Source: Clusia tigrina (lineage: Eukaryota; Arthropoda; Insecta; Diptera; Clusiidae). From it: a stretch of DNA of 64,000 bases. Positions 37,187-50,132 of the stretch are shown here, in pieces (position 1 is the first letter of the stretch; every line of letters begins with the position of its first letter). The stretch is taken from assembly GCA_920105625.2 (NCBI GenBank), contig OV050030.1:151707988-151771987 (forward strand), written 5' to 3'. Both the position numbers and the translations under genes were made by a program. Below the pieces are notes generated by a model that worked only from the letters and a program-made list of their open reading frames with translations, had not been told where the DNA came from and ran no database searches.

Positions 37187-37425
37187 TTCTTCTAGTTATT
37201 AAATCACGAGAATTTTTTAAAATCTTGTGGGGATTCCATCCAGTTTCAACATATTTTTAATATTTGAATAGTATTTGTATTTAATTTTTTGTATCCTTTT
37301 GATTAGTAATAAATCGTGGATATTTATTGTAGTTACAAACTGTAGGGTTCCGTGGGAATCGCGCTTTCGACATGTACACATTGACATCGTCGTAATGCAA
37401 CACTGCAATGATTACAGGTACTTAC
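37187..37425 (-). other. partial errantivirus leader joined to unrelated flank
   Basis: 37187-37357 matches the leader of copy M1 (29464-29640), then similarity stops. 37358-37425 is short unassigned sequence directly bordering the LTR of element E. No gene seen. Confidence 0.6.
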
Positions 37426-37937
37426 TGTTGGGGACCGTGTTTGCCGATGTCCGTGGGGAGCATCCTTTTGCTGTCTGTATTGGCCGCGCGTGTAGCTGCA
37501 AACCTTACAATCACTTACAGTGTAAATATTACGTTATTGTTTTAAGTTCAAAACACCAAGAAGTTTATTCTTAAAATCATAATTCTTATGTACTATTTAC
37601 AAAGAACACTTTCAGTATACGTATTGACTTTTCTGGTGTTCCAGTGACTCAACTGTTTATTGATGTCAGTTGGTCAAGTCAACAGACCTACGTTCAGTAG
37701 GTCGGTTGCCGGTGCATTCTAAAAGCACCTCGTCAGCTTGACTGCGGAACTGTGACACCCTAAAAGTTTACATAATAATTAATACATAAATACTATTCAT
37801 TTACAATATTTGCACCCTAAAAATATGTGCTCTCTTAATGAATTTAATTGTATAGAGTTAACTACGCCAAATGTGTAATGTTGCAGTTGGTGCTGTGAGT
37901 TAACTACACACAGGTATCTTGATTCTAAGTCACAACA
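37426..37937 (-). repeat. 3' LTR of element E (copy A)
   Basis: 512 bp from TGTTGTGAC (minus strand) to CCCCAACA. A purine-rich AGAAAGAGGGGAGGGA precedes it (37938-37953). Nearly identical to 46453-46964 and more distantly to 53548-53982, which lacks about 80 bases. Confidence 0.8.
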
Positions 37938-38736
37938 TCCCTCCCCTCTTTCTAGAAGAAGTTGGTGCAACTAACTTCTAATGAATCCTTTTATGATTTT
38001 TTTTCTGCACTTAAGACAATCTGTGCATTTTCTTAAACATATAGTATCTATACTTTGTTTTATTTTTTTTCTTTTAAATCGTTTTTTTTTTGGGTTCTAT
38101 TATTGTTTTTATTTTTTTTATTTTGTCTATTCTTTTCCTTTTAATCTTTCTTTTTTTGTGTTTTCTTTTGTAGCCTCTTCTTTATTTTATTTTTGCTCTT
38201 TTATTTCTATCTATTTATTTATTTTTTATTCCCCTTTTTATCTTTTCGTCCTTCATTGACTCTTTTCTCAATGGCTTGTATACAAACATCTATATAAATT
38301 ATACTAGCGATAACACAATTATATTCTATACCTAAAGTCTTGCATTATACTGTGAACCCTGCTACCTGCTGGTTCGGTTGACGGCCGTCGTTGTCGGAGT
38401 GATGTCCCTCGATGAACTCCGCATACCCCTCCCTTCTTTCTGGACCGGTACATTTGATATTCTAGGATGGCGAACTGGTTTACCATTAAAACTTCGCTGG
38501 TAGTGGCCTTCTTCTTTTGATTTATATAGCGTACCCCAACGGATGTAGGTGGTACTGCCTCTGCTTATAGTATTCAGATTGTAAAATGCATTTGAAGTAC
38601 ATGAGAGATTACAATACTCCTCCGTTATTTACTTTGCAGCAATGCGTTCTATGGTGGAAGTGTTTCTCTTGAGCTTTCTCAGAATGGAATTTGACTTCGT
38701 TGGCATCGATGTGTAGACTATCGGTATTTCTCTGAG
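37938..38736 (-). other. 3' internal region of element E (copy A), A-rich on the minus strand
   Basis: Begins at the polypurine tract. 38040-38250 is T-rich on the plus strand and low-complexity. 38340-38730 (minus) has a short open stretch with GHYQRSFNGKPVRHP, which might be the end of a polyprotein, but I cannot assign a domain. Matches 46965-47761. Confidence 0.5.
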
Positions 38737-39557
38737 ATGCACGTTTAATTTTTTTTTATTTTTTTTATTACATATATTTATTTATTGTATCTTCTAAGCT
38801 TAGACTAACAATAAGTAAGCATTACTTACAAACTAAATAATTAATAATAATACACCTTGCCAATGCTTAGTGATTTTTAGTAGTCACAATGTTATATGTT
38901 AGTTACTGTAATAAATGTTATATTAGTGTTTGTACATGATTAAGGTGTCGATGTTAGTTGTGCTGGTGATTTCGTACGTTTTAGGCGACTTGGAACCCTA
39001 TTACATGCTAGTATCCTAGCTAGATGATTTGGGTGCTCTTTGATTTTTAGCGCATATTTTAAGCTGGTGTCAAAGATTTCCTTTTTTAGGAGCGGAATGT
39101 TCAGATCTTTGTGAATGTTTGTATTCTTTATAAACCAAGGAACCCCAGTAATGGTTCTTAGAATTTTGGACTGCGCTCTTTGAATCAGTTCTATGTTAGA
39201 GTTGCTTGCGCGGCCCCATAACTGGCTACCGTAAGTCCAAATTGGTTTTATGATGGCTTTGTACAGCAGTGTTTTATATTCTAGGCTCAACCTGGAATTT
39301 TTGTGCATGAGCCAGTGTAGGCTATTTGCTTTCAAAGTCATTTGTTTTTTTTTTTTTGGCTTCGATGTGGCGCTTCCATGTCAAACGTGAGTCAAGTTGA
39401 ATTCCTAGGTACTTCACCTCCTTTGCTTGAGGAATAGGAACGTTGTTGAGTTTTATCGCTGGACATGTACCTTTTTTTATAGTAAAGGTAATATGCGTAC
39501 TTTTCGATTCATTTACGTTTATTCGCCAGTCAACCAACCAACTAGGACAAATAACAT
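38737..39557 (-). mobile_element. Jockey-like LINE J2, 3' fragment (copy A), with left target duplication
   Basis: ATGCACGTTTAAT at 38737-38749 is the target duplication, followed on the minus strand by the A-tail (about 38750-38785) and the 3' end of ORF2. RT thumb residues WLVDWRINVNESKSTHITF (39540), YLGIQLDSRLTWKRHIEAK (39400) and KPIWTYGSQLWG (39235) are present. It ends at 39557 inside the RT, where it meets mariner copy B. This is the junction of the tandem duplication. Confidence 0.85.
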
Positions 39558-40384
39558 ATCGTGAGATAGAGGACACCTTGGGCATTACTTCCACTTCCAT
39601 ACATTCAATATTGCAGGAACATTTGCCTGTAAAAAAGATTTGTTTGCGTTGGATCCCACATTATTTAACAATCGCTAAAGAAGACTCGTGTCAATTGGTT
39701 TAAGGAAATGATTAAAAAGTTCGACCGTGGTCCTCCAAACACGTGTATAAAATCGTGACAGGTGCCGAATCATGGATATATGCGTATGATCGTCTTTGTA
39801 TTCCAAGACGAGCTAAATCCAACAAAAGTTGTTCTTGGAAGAAGCACATCGAAGCAAATGGTCGCCTGTTTCTTCGGCCGAATGGGCCATGTGGCCACTA
39901 TTCCGCTTGAGCACAATGTAGGACGGTCAATTTTGAGTGGTACACGACCATTGGTTTGCCGAAAGTCTTCGGAGAAATTCGTAAATCCAACCACCAAAGA
40001 CGAATCATTCTCCATCATGACAATGCGAGATCTCGCTCATCTCGTCAAACAGGTGAATTTTTGAGCAGTCAAAACATCGAATTGATGATTCATCCTCCGA
40101 ACAGTCCTGATTTGGCACCCAATGACTTCTTCTTGTTCCCGAATATTAAAGGTAAACTCCGTGGTCAACGATTTACGAGCGCCGAAGAAGCAGCTAAAGC
40201 GTTCAAAAACCATGTTTTGGAGGTATCTCAAGAGGAATGGAAAAACTGCTTTGACAAATGGTTTGAACGAATGCAAAAGTGTATTGATCAGCAAGGGGTA
40301 TATTTTAAAAAAACAATAGATCCATTTTCATTTAAAAATGTTTGTTATTATGTGCTATTCCCGAAATATAAATAGTACCTCTCG
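39558..40384 (+). mobile_element. mariner copy B, 5'-truncated, inserted in env
   Basis: Begins inside the transposase (ITYREIEDTLGIT, matching copy A from about 31627) and runs to the right ITR (GAAATATAAATAGTACCTCT) ending at 40384, with TA at 40385-40386. Together with copy A it shows the original insertion site in env. Transposase pseudogene: TGG (Trp) is intact where A and C have a stop, but the first catalytic Asp is Ala (TGAESW). HHDN and PND are present. Confidence 0.9.
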
Positions 40385-40386
40385 TA

Positions 40387-41455
40387 TTAGCAGAGTGCCT
40401 TCTACAATTTGTTGAGATTGTCTGCAAGTGGAGTTTATCAGTGTTTTTGGTACATTTAAAAGATTATAAAGTTTGGCTCTGGTAGATAGATTTTTTGTAT
40501 TTGTCCCACGTCATTGATATTGCAGCTTGAGTTTTCATTGGATAGTAAACGTCCAATGCACAATGAGTCCTTGGTATTCTCCCGTTTCTCCAACTTGATG
40601 CAATAGAACATACCTTCTGCCTTGGGGCATGCTTTGCTCAAGCTGACATGAAAAATATCGTAGGTTTCCAATTCTATTGTTGGAATTTGAATATTAAATA
40701 TAATTCTTGTATCATTCTAATAAGCTTGGAATTTTAACAATTCACAAATATGCAATTGTGTTCGTTAGAATATAATTTTATATTTTGTTTCCTTAGATAT
40801 CTGTATATTTCTCCTAACTCATTTAGGCACAATATTAATTTAGATATGATGTTCAATTTTGCTAGAACTATAGCTTCCCTTATGTCTGTCAAGTGATTTG
40901 GCAATAAGTCTTATTGTAATTAATTTGATTAATATATTGAAGTTCTATTATCATATCTTCAGTGATTTTCACTCTAAATAATTATCGCCCAGAATTTTGT
41001 GTTAAAAACTCTTTAATGGTTTTGTTCCTTATTTATGTGGGAAGTAATGTTTTTGAATCTTTCAATCATCTGCATGTTGGTCTTTTATTGTATTTTGTAA
41101 GTAAGTTTCTCGTTCTTTCAAATTGTCTAAAGTGTTTGTAATTTAGTGTTTAGTGTCTTCAGTTTGAGTTTCGTGTATTTCGAAATTTACAAGTGAGTTT
41201 GTTATATTTTCAATATTGTCAATATATTATATTAGGTCTACTACTATGTGTATTAAATTATTAAAGTTCGTTATTAGTTTTGCAGGTCCTAGTCTTAGAG
41301 GTAAAATTCCTTTACTATTTGATGGATCATGTATCTCGAGTAATTGAGCCCAAGTGCTGGTTATTCTAAGTATTAGGAGAGAACAAGAAATATGTAAAAA
41401 TAATATATTATTTTATTGGTTCATACATTTTTTCTTTTTAATTTTGATTTATGAA
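40387..41455 (-). pseudogene. env: env (copy M3)
   Basis: Minus-strand env remnant between integrase and the mariner insertion. SLSKACPKAEGMFYC-like residues near 40620-40660 match the Cys-containing ectodomain of the copy at 8425. The N-terminal part is full of stops. About 400 bp here (40387-40800) is absent from copy M2. Confidence 0.65.
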
Positions 41456-44400
41456 TTTTTTTTTCGTTGTGATTATTGTTACTTCATTATTTGGTTTTGC
41501 CTTGTGTTTCGAAAAGCGGGGTGTTAATTTATTTCTGCGCACTCTTTTCGGAAAATTGTCTTTTCAACGTCTACTCGTATTTCTGGTGGTTTTTCTCTAT
41601 TTACATTAAATTTTTCTATTCTATTGCTAAATAAATTGTCTGCTTTATTTGAGGATACTATATATATTTAGGAGACTCATTGAGTTTTTCCAAATATTCA
41701 TGTTCAGTATTAAAATCAATTTGTGTATTAAATTTGTGCGTTCGGCCAGAAAAGACTTCATATGGTGTGAATTTAGTTGTAGAGTGTGATAAATGTTATA
41801 TGTGATAAATGTTTCGGATAATATTTCATCATGGTCAGTATAAAGTTTTTTTCTATGCGTTTTGTGAATATTATTCTATAGATTTCAGTAAAGTCGAGTG
41901 AAGTCTTTCTACTAGAGCATTACTAGTGTTTTGTTGAAATGAGGTGAGGTGTAAGTTAATGTCGTATTGTTTACAAAAATGTTGAAATATATTTGCCGTG
42001 AATTTTTACTCTTGATCACATACTATCTTTTGATGTAGTCCATAGAGAGTTATGTAGTTTTTAAGTGATTTAAGAATAGGAATTCTGTTTCTCGATGGTA
42101 ATGTATATCCTGATGAAAATTTAGAAAATTTTTCGATTGCTAAAATTTTATTTTAATAATTGATACTATAAATATCGATGTGAAGAATATCAAGTGGTTT
42201 AAGGGTAGTTTCAGGTGTTTAAAATTTGATTTTCGGAGGTTGTCGGTCATACCTAAGTGTTTGGCAAAGTACTACTTTATTTTTTTAAAATGAAAAGTAA
42301 GTTTGTCGTTTCAACTGTGGCACTGTTTCATTCATACCTCTGTGATTGATGTTTTCGTGATAATTTCTAATAATTTCGTCTTGTTCTTCACTTTGATTTA
42401 TGTCAATTTATTTGTCCTTATATCGTATTAATTTAAAAATGTTAGAATGTGAAAAATATTTAGAGTGTGTAGATTGTACGATATTAAAATGTCGTCACTA
42501 GTTAATATAGCAGAAAGTCTATTAGGGGCTAAGTAGTCTTTGAAGATTTCTGTAATCTTTTTTCGTTAAAATGGTCTCTTCGTATAATTGGTCTCTTTGG
42601 TTTTAAAAATAGTTTCTAAGGTCATAGGCGAACCCATATTGCTTTCCACTAAAATGATTTGAGGATTGGAATCATTTAATAGTCTTTCTGATACTGCAAT
42701 ACCGTCGCGAAGGTTTTCATCCGATGAGTGGACAGTTGTACCTCGAGGACTTTGATTTGAGATTACATCATTAAGGTTTATGTCAGAAAAGTTTATATTT
42801 TTGTGATTATCAATTTTTCCCCGGCATAAGTCATCTGTATTCATATTGCATTTACCTTTTTGATATATAATTTTGTAATCAAATTCTTCCAACTTAAGCC
42901 ACCATCTATTGAATTTAGAATTTGGGTATTTTAAACCCATTAGCCATGTCAGGGTCTATGGTCTATTACATTTAAAATATGTAAGGTCTAAAATATTTTG
43001 TGGAATAGTTCAGTTCCGTTTCAGACAAAGTTCGACTAGCAAATAATATTAGTTTGTCTGAGCCGACAACGCCTTGGGACAATATAGCACCTAGTGCTAC
43101 ATTACTAGCATCAGTTGTTAAAATATTGTCAATATATTATATTAGGTTATATTATATTAGGCCTTCGAAAAATCTGGATATTGAATAATTGGACTGTTTA
43201 TTAGAATACTTTTACAGATTTCAACAGTTTTGATAAAATATTCTGTATGCTGTGCTGTTCTCTCTTTTTTAAGGCATTCAGTAAGAGTTTTGACCAACTT
43301 TGCGAATTCGTTAATAAATTTTCTATAATATCCTTATTGACCAAGAAAGGATTTTATTTCTTTTTGTGTTTTGGGTGTTGGGAAGTTTTTAATTGCATTA
43401 ATCTTATCCGGGTTTGGTTTAATACCGTCTGTTGTTACCATATGACCCAAAAACGCGATTTATTTTTTCAAAAATTCTAACTTGTCTATTTGTATCTTGA
43501 AATTTGATGTGCGTAATTTCTCCAAGATTTGTACCTCTAATAAAGTAGAAAATAATATAATAATGCAATCTAAGTATACTAAACACATTTTTCCAATTAA
43601 ATCCCTCAAGACATTGTCCATAATTCTTTGAACTGTGGAAGGAGCGTTCTTAAGACCGAAGGGCATCCGGACATATTCATAGTGGCATCCTTCCACAGTA
43701 CATGCTATTTTTTTGAATATCTTAAGGACTCATCTCAGTTTGATGAAATCCACTTGCTAAATCCAAAGCTGAAAAATACATGCATTTTCCTAGCTTATCT
43801 AGCATTTCCGTTATATTAGGTAATGGGTATATTCCCGAAATTGTTGTTTAGTTAAGTTTCCTATAATCTATTACTAATCTCCTTTTCTGCTTTCCACTTG
43901 CATCTTTCTTTTTGGGCAGCACCCAAACTGGAGAGCTCCATGGCGAATAGCTTGGTTTCACAATTCCTTGTTCTAACATACTAGAGATTTGTCTACTAAC
44001 TTACTCCTTGTGTATATATGGATATCTGTACGATTTTGTATGAATTGGTATGTCGTCTATTGTTTTTATACTATGCTTGATCTCGTTCGTAAGTGTAAGA
44101 GACTGACCTTCCTCAAAAAATATGTTATCAAATTCTTTACAAAGTTTTATTAACGCTTTCCTTTCATTTGAATTTAAATGGTCAGCTCTAGTCAATTCTG
44201 ATATATTTGCAAATTCTATTGATTGGGGTCCTTGAAGATTCCAGTTATTGATTTCGATAGTTCAACTGTACTAAACCAATTTATAGCTTTATAAATTCCT
44301 TTTGAAATGCATAAATCTGGTGTGAGGTTAGTATATTCTAGAGAAATGTCTCCATTTTGAATATCAACTGGGATTTTAACTATTACTTTTGAGCAATTAG

Positions 44401-44890
44401 GTATTATGAGTAAAGATTTGGTTTTAATTTTAGAGGTAAAGTGGAGTTTTGTGTGATTAACACCTATTTACTACGTCAATTTTTGCTCTTAATTGTGTTA
44501 GTATGTCCAGTTCAAGAAGTCCGTCAAAGTAGCCATGAAATTTGAAAATCAGAAACTTAAAGTATCGTAATTGGTTTCAGAGAATATAGGTAGCTTTACT
44601 TCCTTGTCCAGTCCAAGAAGTCCGTCAAAGTATCAGAAACTTAAAGTATCCTAATTGGTTAAATTCAGAGAATATAGGTAGCTTTACTTGCTTAGAACTG
44701 TAGTGATTATTAATGGTTTGCATTCAACTTGATCGTCAGGGTGAATAAAAGCCGGATTAATTAAAGATGCCGATGTAGCAGTGTTCTATTAAAAATTGAT
44801 GTAGTCTGCCAAATGGGGAATTTATACTAAGGTATGTTAATTCAGAATCATGTTTATTTATATCTGTGTATCCTGTTGGTTGTATGAGGC
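41456..44890 (-). pseudogene. pol: pol of errantivirus-like copy M3
   Basis: Same order as M2 with different damage. It keeps the integrase core segment (41836-42335), in which the first Asp (LHIDIYS), the second (VCDQE) and the Glu (NALVERLHS) can be seen, although stops interrupt it. RT active site reads VYLDCIIIL: Cys instead of the second Asp. One extra T near 44785 shifts the protease frame. A 25-nt patch at 43121-43147 replaces RNase H sequence. RT parts are at 44195-44001 and 43696-43460, linker at 42940-42566. Confidence 0.82.
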
Positions 44891-44968
44891 ACCTGGGTGA
44901 AAATTTGGCTCATCCTGTATATTAGCCAGTTCTTCAAAGCCATCTTGGTATTGATCTATTTGTTGTTG

Positions 44969-46213
44969 TTATCCAATATATGGGGGTGGAATTCTAAAGT
45001 TGTTATTTTGGTAAACATTATTCATTTCTTCAATTTCACAATTTGGAATTCTATTAGATCGTGTGCATGTGCTTTGATTCCCATTGAAGTTTGATTGTAT
45101 TGCCGGCTTCCTCATTTGGGTGTATCCTGAATTTGTGTCCATACACTCAAGTGGCGGTTGTTTCGCTCCGACTGGTTCAATTGGGTTATTATTGAAATTT
45201 TCCCTAAATGGATTTCCGACGAAGATACCATTGTTTCGCTGATTTCTATTATATGTTGGTATATATTGTGAGTGGCTTAATTGTGGTCTAGTGAACACTG
45301 GCTGTTGATTATGTGTTTGATTATATCTTGATTGGAAAAATCTGGATTGATTGGGATATGGCCTATTGTTTCGATAATAAGAATGTAGTTTATTTTGATT
45401 TCAAAATATAGGTTTCTTAGTTTCTCTACACATATAGTATATATTTTTTTCTTTTATGCAATTGACAAGTGCCACCGCTAAAGAATCTGGTGAAGTTGCC
45501 CTGATTGTTGAGCCTAATGGTTCATTTAAAGCTGACAGAAATATATTAAGACACATTTCCGCAAATATGTCTTTTTTCGCAATTATAACACTTTGATTTT
45601 GTTCGGGGATTAATATTTTATTGCATAGCGCTGATTGAATTTCAATAATCTCGCTATAAAACTTTTCAACAGTTTTACCAAATTGGCGTGCACTGTGTAA
45701 ATCTCGAATAACAGAAGTTTCTATACGTTTGTCCGAGTAGTGAAGTATTAAATTTTCTTTTATTTTATCCCAATTTAGAGGTGTGCCATACATATTAAGG
45801 ACTTCATTCGCTTGTCCCTCAATGTTGTTGCGAATTGCTCTCAATAGAATTTACCCAGGTGATGTGTTGTTCGCGGTTCTAATGTGCGGAAGAAGCTCCT
45901 CTACATTATTTATAAACTCGTGCAATAACCTCGCATTACCATCAAATTTTGGTAAGTCCTTAATATCATCAGGAATTCGCAAGGAATTGAAAATATCGAC
46001 TGACATTGTATTGAACCCGGACGGACGTGGTTTTTCGTTATTTAAAGACATCGAGTTGCTTTTGTCAAGAAGTATATTTGTAGCCGAAATTTGCAGTGCC
46101 TCAGTATGCTCCAAACGGCTACCAATTTCGGCTTCTTCTGTAATTGAATTAAGGCTTCTACTTCTGAGCAAACTCGGAATAATATATGGGAAAAAATTGT
46201 TTCCGTTGATCAT
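44969..46213 (-). pseudogene. gag: gag of errantivirus-like copy M3
   Basis: Near-identical to copy M2: in roughly 830 bases of 45401-46229 versus 36374-37202 I count only a handful of differences. It has the same TAA before ILLRAIRN and the same frame change before the Asn-rich tail (45298-44969). No zinc knuckle. Leader similarity continues to 46384. Confidence 0.85.
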
Positions 46214-46452
46214 TTCTTCTAGTTATTAAATCACGAGAATTTTTTAAAATCTTGTGGGGATTCCATCCAGTTTCAACATATTTTTAATATTTGAATAGTA
46301 TTTGTATTTAATTTTTTTTATCCTTTTGATTAGTAATAAATCGTGGATATTTATTTTAGTTACAAACTGCAGGGTTCCGTGGGAATCGCGCTTTCGACAT
46401 GTACACATTGACATCGCCGTAATGCAACACTGCAATGATTACAGGTACTTAC
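46214..46452 (-). other. partial errantivirus leader joined to unrelated flank (copy B)
   Basis: Equivalent of 37187-37425 with a few substitutions. 46385-46452 is unassigned. No gene seen. Confidence 0.6.
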
Positions 46453-46964
46453 TGTTGGGGACCGTGTTTGCCGATGTCCGTGGGGAGCATCCTTTTGCTG
46501 TCTGTATTGGCCGCGCGTGTAGCTGCAAACCTTACAATCACTTACAGTGTAAATATTACTTTATTGTTTTAAGTTCAAAACACCAAGAAGTTTATTCTTA
46601 AAATCATAATTCTTATGTACTATTTACAAAGAACACTTTCAGTATACGTATTGACTTTTCTGGTGTTCCAGTGACTCAACTGTTTATTGATGTCAGTTGG
46701 TCAAGTCAACAGACCTACGTTCAGTAGGTCGGTTGCCGGTGCATTCTAAAAGCACCTCGTCAGCTTGACTGCGGAACTGTGACACCCTAAAAGTTTACAT
46801 AATAATTAATACATAAATACTATTCATTTACAATATTTGCACCCTAAAAATATGTGCTCTCTTAATGAATTTAATTGTATAGAGTTAACTACGCCAAATG
46901 TGTAATGTTGCAGTTGGTGCTGTGAGTCAACTACACACAGGTATCTTGATTCTAAGTCACAACA
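46453..46964 (-). repeat. 3' LTR of element E (copy B)
   Basis: Matches 37426-37937 over its full 512 bp. Preceded (minus strand) by the purine-rich AGAAAGAGGGGAGGGA at 46965-46980. Confidence 0.8.
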
Positions 46965-47761
46965 TCCCTCCCCTCTTTCTAGAAGAACTTGGTGCAACTA
47001 ACTTCTAATGAATCCTTTTAATATTTTTTTTCTGCACTTAAGACAATCTGTGCATTTTCTTAAACATATAGTACATATACTTTGCGTTATTTTTTTTCTT
47101 TTAAATCGTTTTTTTTTGGGTTCTATCGTTGTTTTTATTTTTTTTATTTTGTGTATTCTTTTCTTTTTACTCTTTCTTTTTTTGTGTTTTCTTTTGTAGT
47201 CTTTTCTCTATTTTATTTTTGCTCTTTTATTTCTATCTATTTATTTTTTTTTTATTCCCCTTTTTTATCTTTTGGTCCTTCATAGACTCTTTTCTCAATG
47301 GCTTGTATACAAACATCTATATAAATTATACTAGCGATAATACAATTCTATTCTATACCTAAAATCTTACATTATACTGCGACCCCTGCTACCTGCTGGT
47401 TCGCTTCACGGCTGTCGTTGTCGGAGTGAAGTCCCTCGATGAACTCCGCATACCCCTCCCTTCTTTCTGGACCGGTACATATGATATTCTAGGATGGCGA
47501 ACTGGTTTACCATTAAAACTTCGCTGGTAGTGGCCTTCTTCTTTTGATTTATATAGCGTACCCCAACGGATGTAGGTGGTACTGCCTCTGCTTATAGTAT
47601 TCAGATTGTAAAATGCATTTGAAGTACATGGGAGATTACAACACTCCTCCGTTATTTACTTTGCAGCAATGCGTTCTATGGTGGAAGTGTTTCTCTTGAG
47701 CTTTCTAATATAGGAATTTGACTTCGTTGGCCTCGATGTGTAGACTATATATTTCTCTGAG
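46965..47761 (-). other. 3' internal region of element E (copy B)
   Basis: Matches 37938-38736. T-rich plus strand at 47080-47270. It is interrupted at 47762-47774 by LINE J2 and probably continues at 50390. Confidence 0.5.
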
Positions 47762-47929
47762 ATGCACGTTTCATTTTTTTTTATTTTTTTATTTCATATA
47801 TTTATTTATTGTATCTTCTAAGCTTAGACTAACAATAAGGAAGCATATCTTACAAACTAAATAATTAATAATAATACACCTTGCCAATGCTTAGTGCCTT
47901 TTAGTAATCACAATGTTATATGTTAGTTG

Positions 47930-48313
47930 CTGTAATAAATGTTATATTAGTGTTTGTACATGATTAAGGTGGCGATGTTAGTTGTGCTGGTGATTTCGTA
48001 CGTTTTAGGCGACTTGGAACCCTATTATATGCTAGTATCCTATATAGATGATTTGGGTGCTCTTTGATTTTTTGCTCATATTTTAAGCTGGTGTCAAAGA
48101 TTTCCTTTTTTAGGAGCGGAATGTTCAGATCTTTGTGAATGTTTGTATTCTTTATAAACCAAGGAGCCCCAGTAATGGTTGTTAGAATTTTGGACTGCGC
48201 TCTTTGAATCAGTTCTATGTTAGAGTTGCTAGTTAGTGAGTAAAAATTTGTTGATTTCTAACTTGTGCTGGCTTACACTGTTTGCATTCCATTGACAGAT
48301 CTTAAGTACGTTC
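47930..48313 (-). pseudogene. ORF2 remnant of LINE J2 (start fused to RT end)
   Basis: ATG at 48313 (minus strand) overlaps the ORF1 stop as ATGA. The first codons give MNVLKICQWNANS, the start of the APE endonuclease. Near 48236 the sequence jumps to the RT C-terminal part (IELIQRAQSKIL, APWFIKNTNIHKD), so about 2 kb is missing. No endonuclease or polymerase function is possible. Confidence 0.8.
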
Positions 48314-50132
48314 ATTTCGGAGAAAGCAGAAGCTGCATGAGCTGGTTTTGGTTTCTCATCATTTCTTGAATCATTGTTTGTATGGAGGTCATGAACTGCG
48401 TCATACATTGTGTGAGTTTTGCTATCATTCCTTCAAAATTATGCAGATTTGAACCAGCCCCGGACTGCTGATCCTTCCCTAACTTAAGTACGCCTGCATA
48501 CGTCGTCCCTGTGTCGGGGTATGGAATTGACTTCTGTGGTTGTGCAATGAACGGTATATTTGGACTAGGTTGAGTGCGCTTATTCTTTAACTGAGAGTCA
48601 TTGTTCTTAATTTCCTGGTAAACAGGGCAACCTCTGTAGTTGGCAGTATGGTTACCACTACAATTACTGCACTTTCTAGCAGCTCTATCAGTTTTAGTCT
48701 TCGTACATTCTGATGTGGGGTGTAAATCACCACAGGCAACACATACACTACGAAGAGTGCAGTAGGACCTTGTGTGCCCAAATTCTTGGCAATTAAAACA
48801 TTGAACTGGGCCGTTTCGTTTGAGAGGCTTCTCCACAGTAATTCTGCGATGCATAAGATAGCGGAGATTATAAATACCATGCAGTTCTCCTTTTGTAAGC
48901 TTTTTGGTTTCAGGCACCAATTCTACGCGAAAGAATGGCCGAGGAATTCTGTTTCGATTTATTATATTTATAATAGAGCGGGCAGCGAACCCTGCTGCAT
49001 GTAGTGCTTCTTTGACTTCAGCGGGGGGAATATCTGATTCAAGTCCCTTTATGACAATGGTAAGGCCTTTGCTACTTTTAAGCTGATAGGTGTAGTAGCT
49101 TTTTTATCATTGTCGAAGTTTTTTATAACCACTCTGTAGTTGCTCTCACTATGTATTTGGATTTTTGTTTCCTGGATATTTCCTTTGACAAGAGGGGTGA
49201 CATGGAAATATTTAGGACCAATGAGCTCGGTAAGCTTTGCTACTAATTTACTGGAGTTACGTTCTCGAAGGTAAATGGGAGGTGGTTTGATTATAATATT
49301 AGGTTTGGGTACGTCTGCCTCCTCAGCACTTTCAAGTAGTTGCGAAGCGATTATTACTAGAGATTAGGCTCTCGTTAGTTTTACTGATTTTTGCGATGTT
49401 ATTTTTGATTGCACTCGTTTTGGGCTTCGCTTGCGCTTGTTTATAAGGATATACCTATCTAAACCAGTTTGTGTTGTTCCACTTTTCCCTGCTGGTTTGC
49501 TTGAAAAATTTTTGGTTCAGTGGTTTGCATTGATGGTTGGTGTGAGTGCATTTTCAATGCGCTCAGAAACCGTTGGCGAATTTGTTCTAGCACGATCGGA
49601 CGAGTGAGAGAGAGACGTGGGCGGAACCTGTTTGCACTCTTTAGTTATGGACGCCGTTGGGCTGGGTGTTGAAAATTGAGCGCTCCAAGAGGGCGCATGC
49701 GCAGAGAGTGCCAGAGACACTTTTGCAACATTGGTTCTGGTTTGAGTGCGAACTGTGTGTACTTGCACTTGCATTGTTAAGTGCAGTCGCAATTGAACGC
49801 TGTGGAGTTGCAGTCGCATGAGGGCCGCTGCCCGACCGCTCGCCGTTGTGGGACATGCTACCTCCGGTCGCTTGTCCCTGTTTTGCAGGCAAATGTGTTG
49901 AGCGAACCACATTCGTCGTCAAACCGCTATCGCCAGTCATCTCGAGAACATCTGACCTTGCATTGGGGATAGAAGGTAAAATACTGTACTCACTCAGTTG
50001 CGCGATTACCGGACGCTGCTGGGAAAGCGACTGAGGAAGATCAGGTGTTGGTGCAAGTGCAGGCACACTTTTAGAGCGCATGCGCTGAACAGGAGAGCGC
50101 ACTGGGTGAGTGGGAGAGCGCAATACGCTCAT
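48311..50132 (-). pseudogene. ORF1 of LINE J2
   Basis: Starts MSVLRSPTHPVRSPVQRMRS at 50132: basic, Ser/Pro-rich, like the start of J1 ORF1. It is broken near 49640-49900 and 48920-49520 by frame changes. The last 202 codons (48920-48312) are intact and carry three zinc knuckles: CFNCQEFGHTRSYC, CVACGDLHPTSEC and CSNCSGNHTANYRGC. A Met/Gln-rich tail (MTQFMTSIQTMIQEMM) follows. It probably bound and packaged element RNA. Confidence 0.82.

Noticed and set aside
36756..37202. Plus-strand frames of 148 codons (also 45783-46229)
   Set aside because: Exact antisense of the gag copies; conserved only because the block is duplicated.
37981..38259. Phe-rich frames that look like membrane proteins (also 47008-47362)
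   Set aside because: Generated by a T-rich low-complexity stretch in the tail of element E, with no conserved motif.
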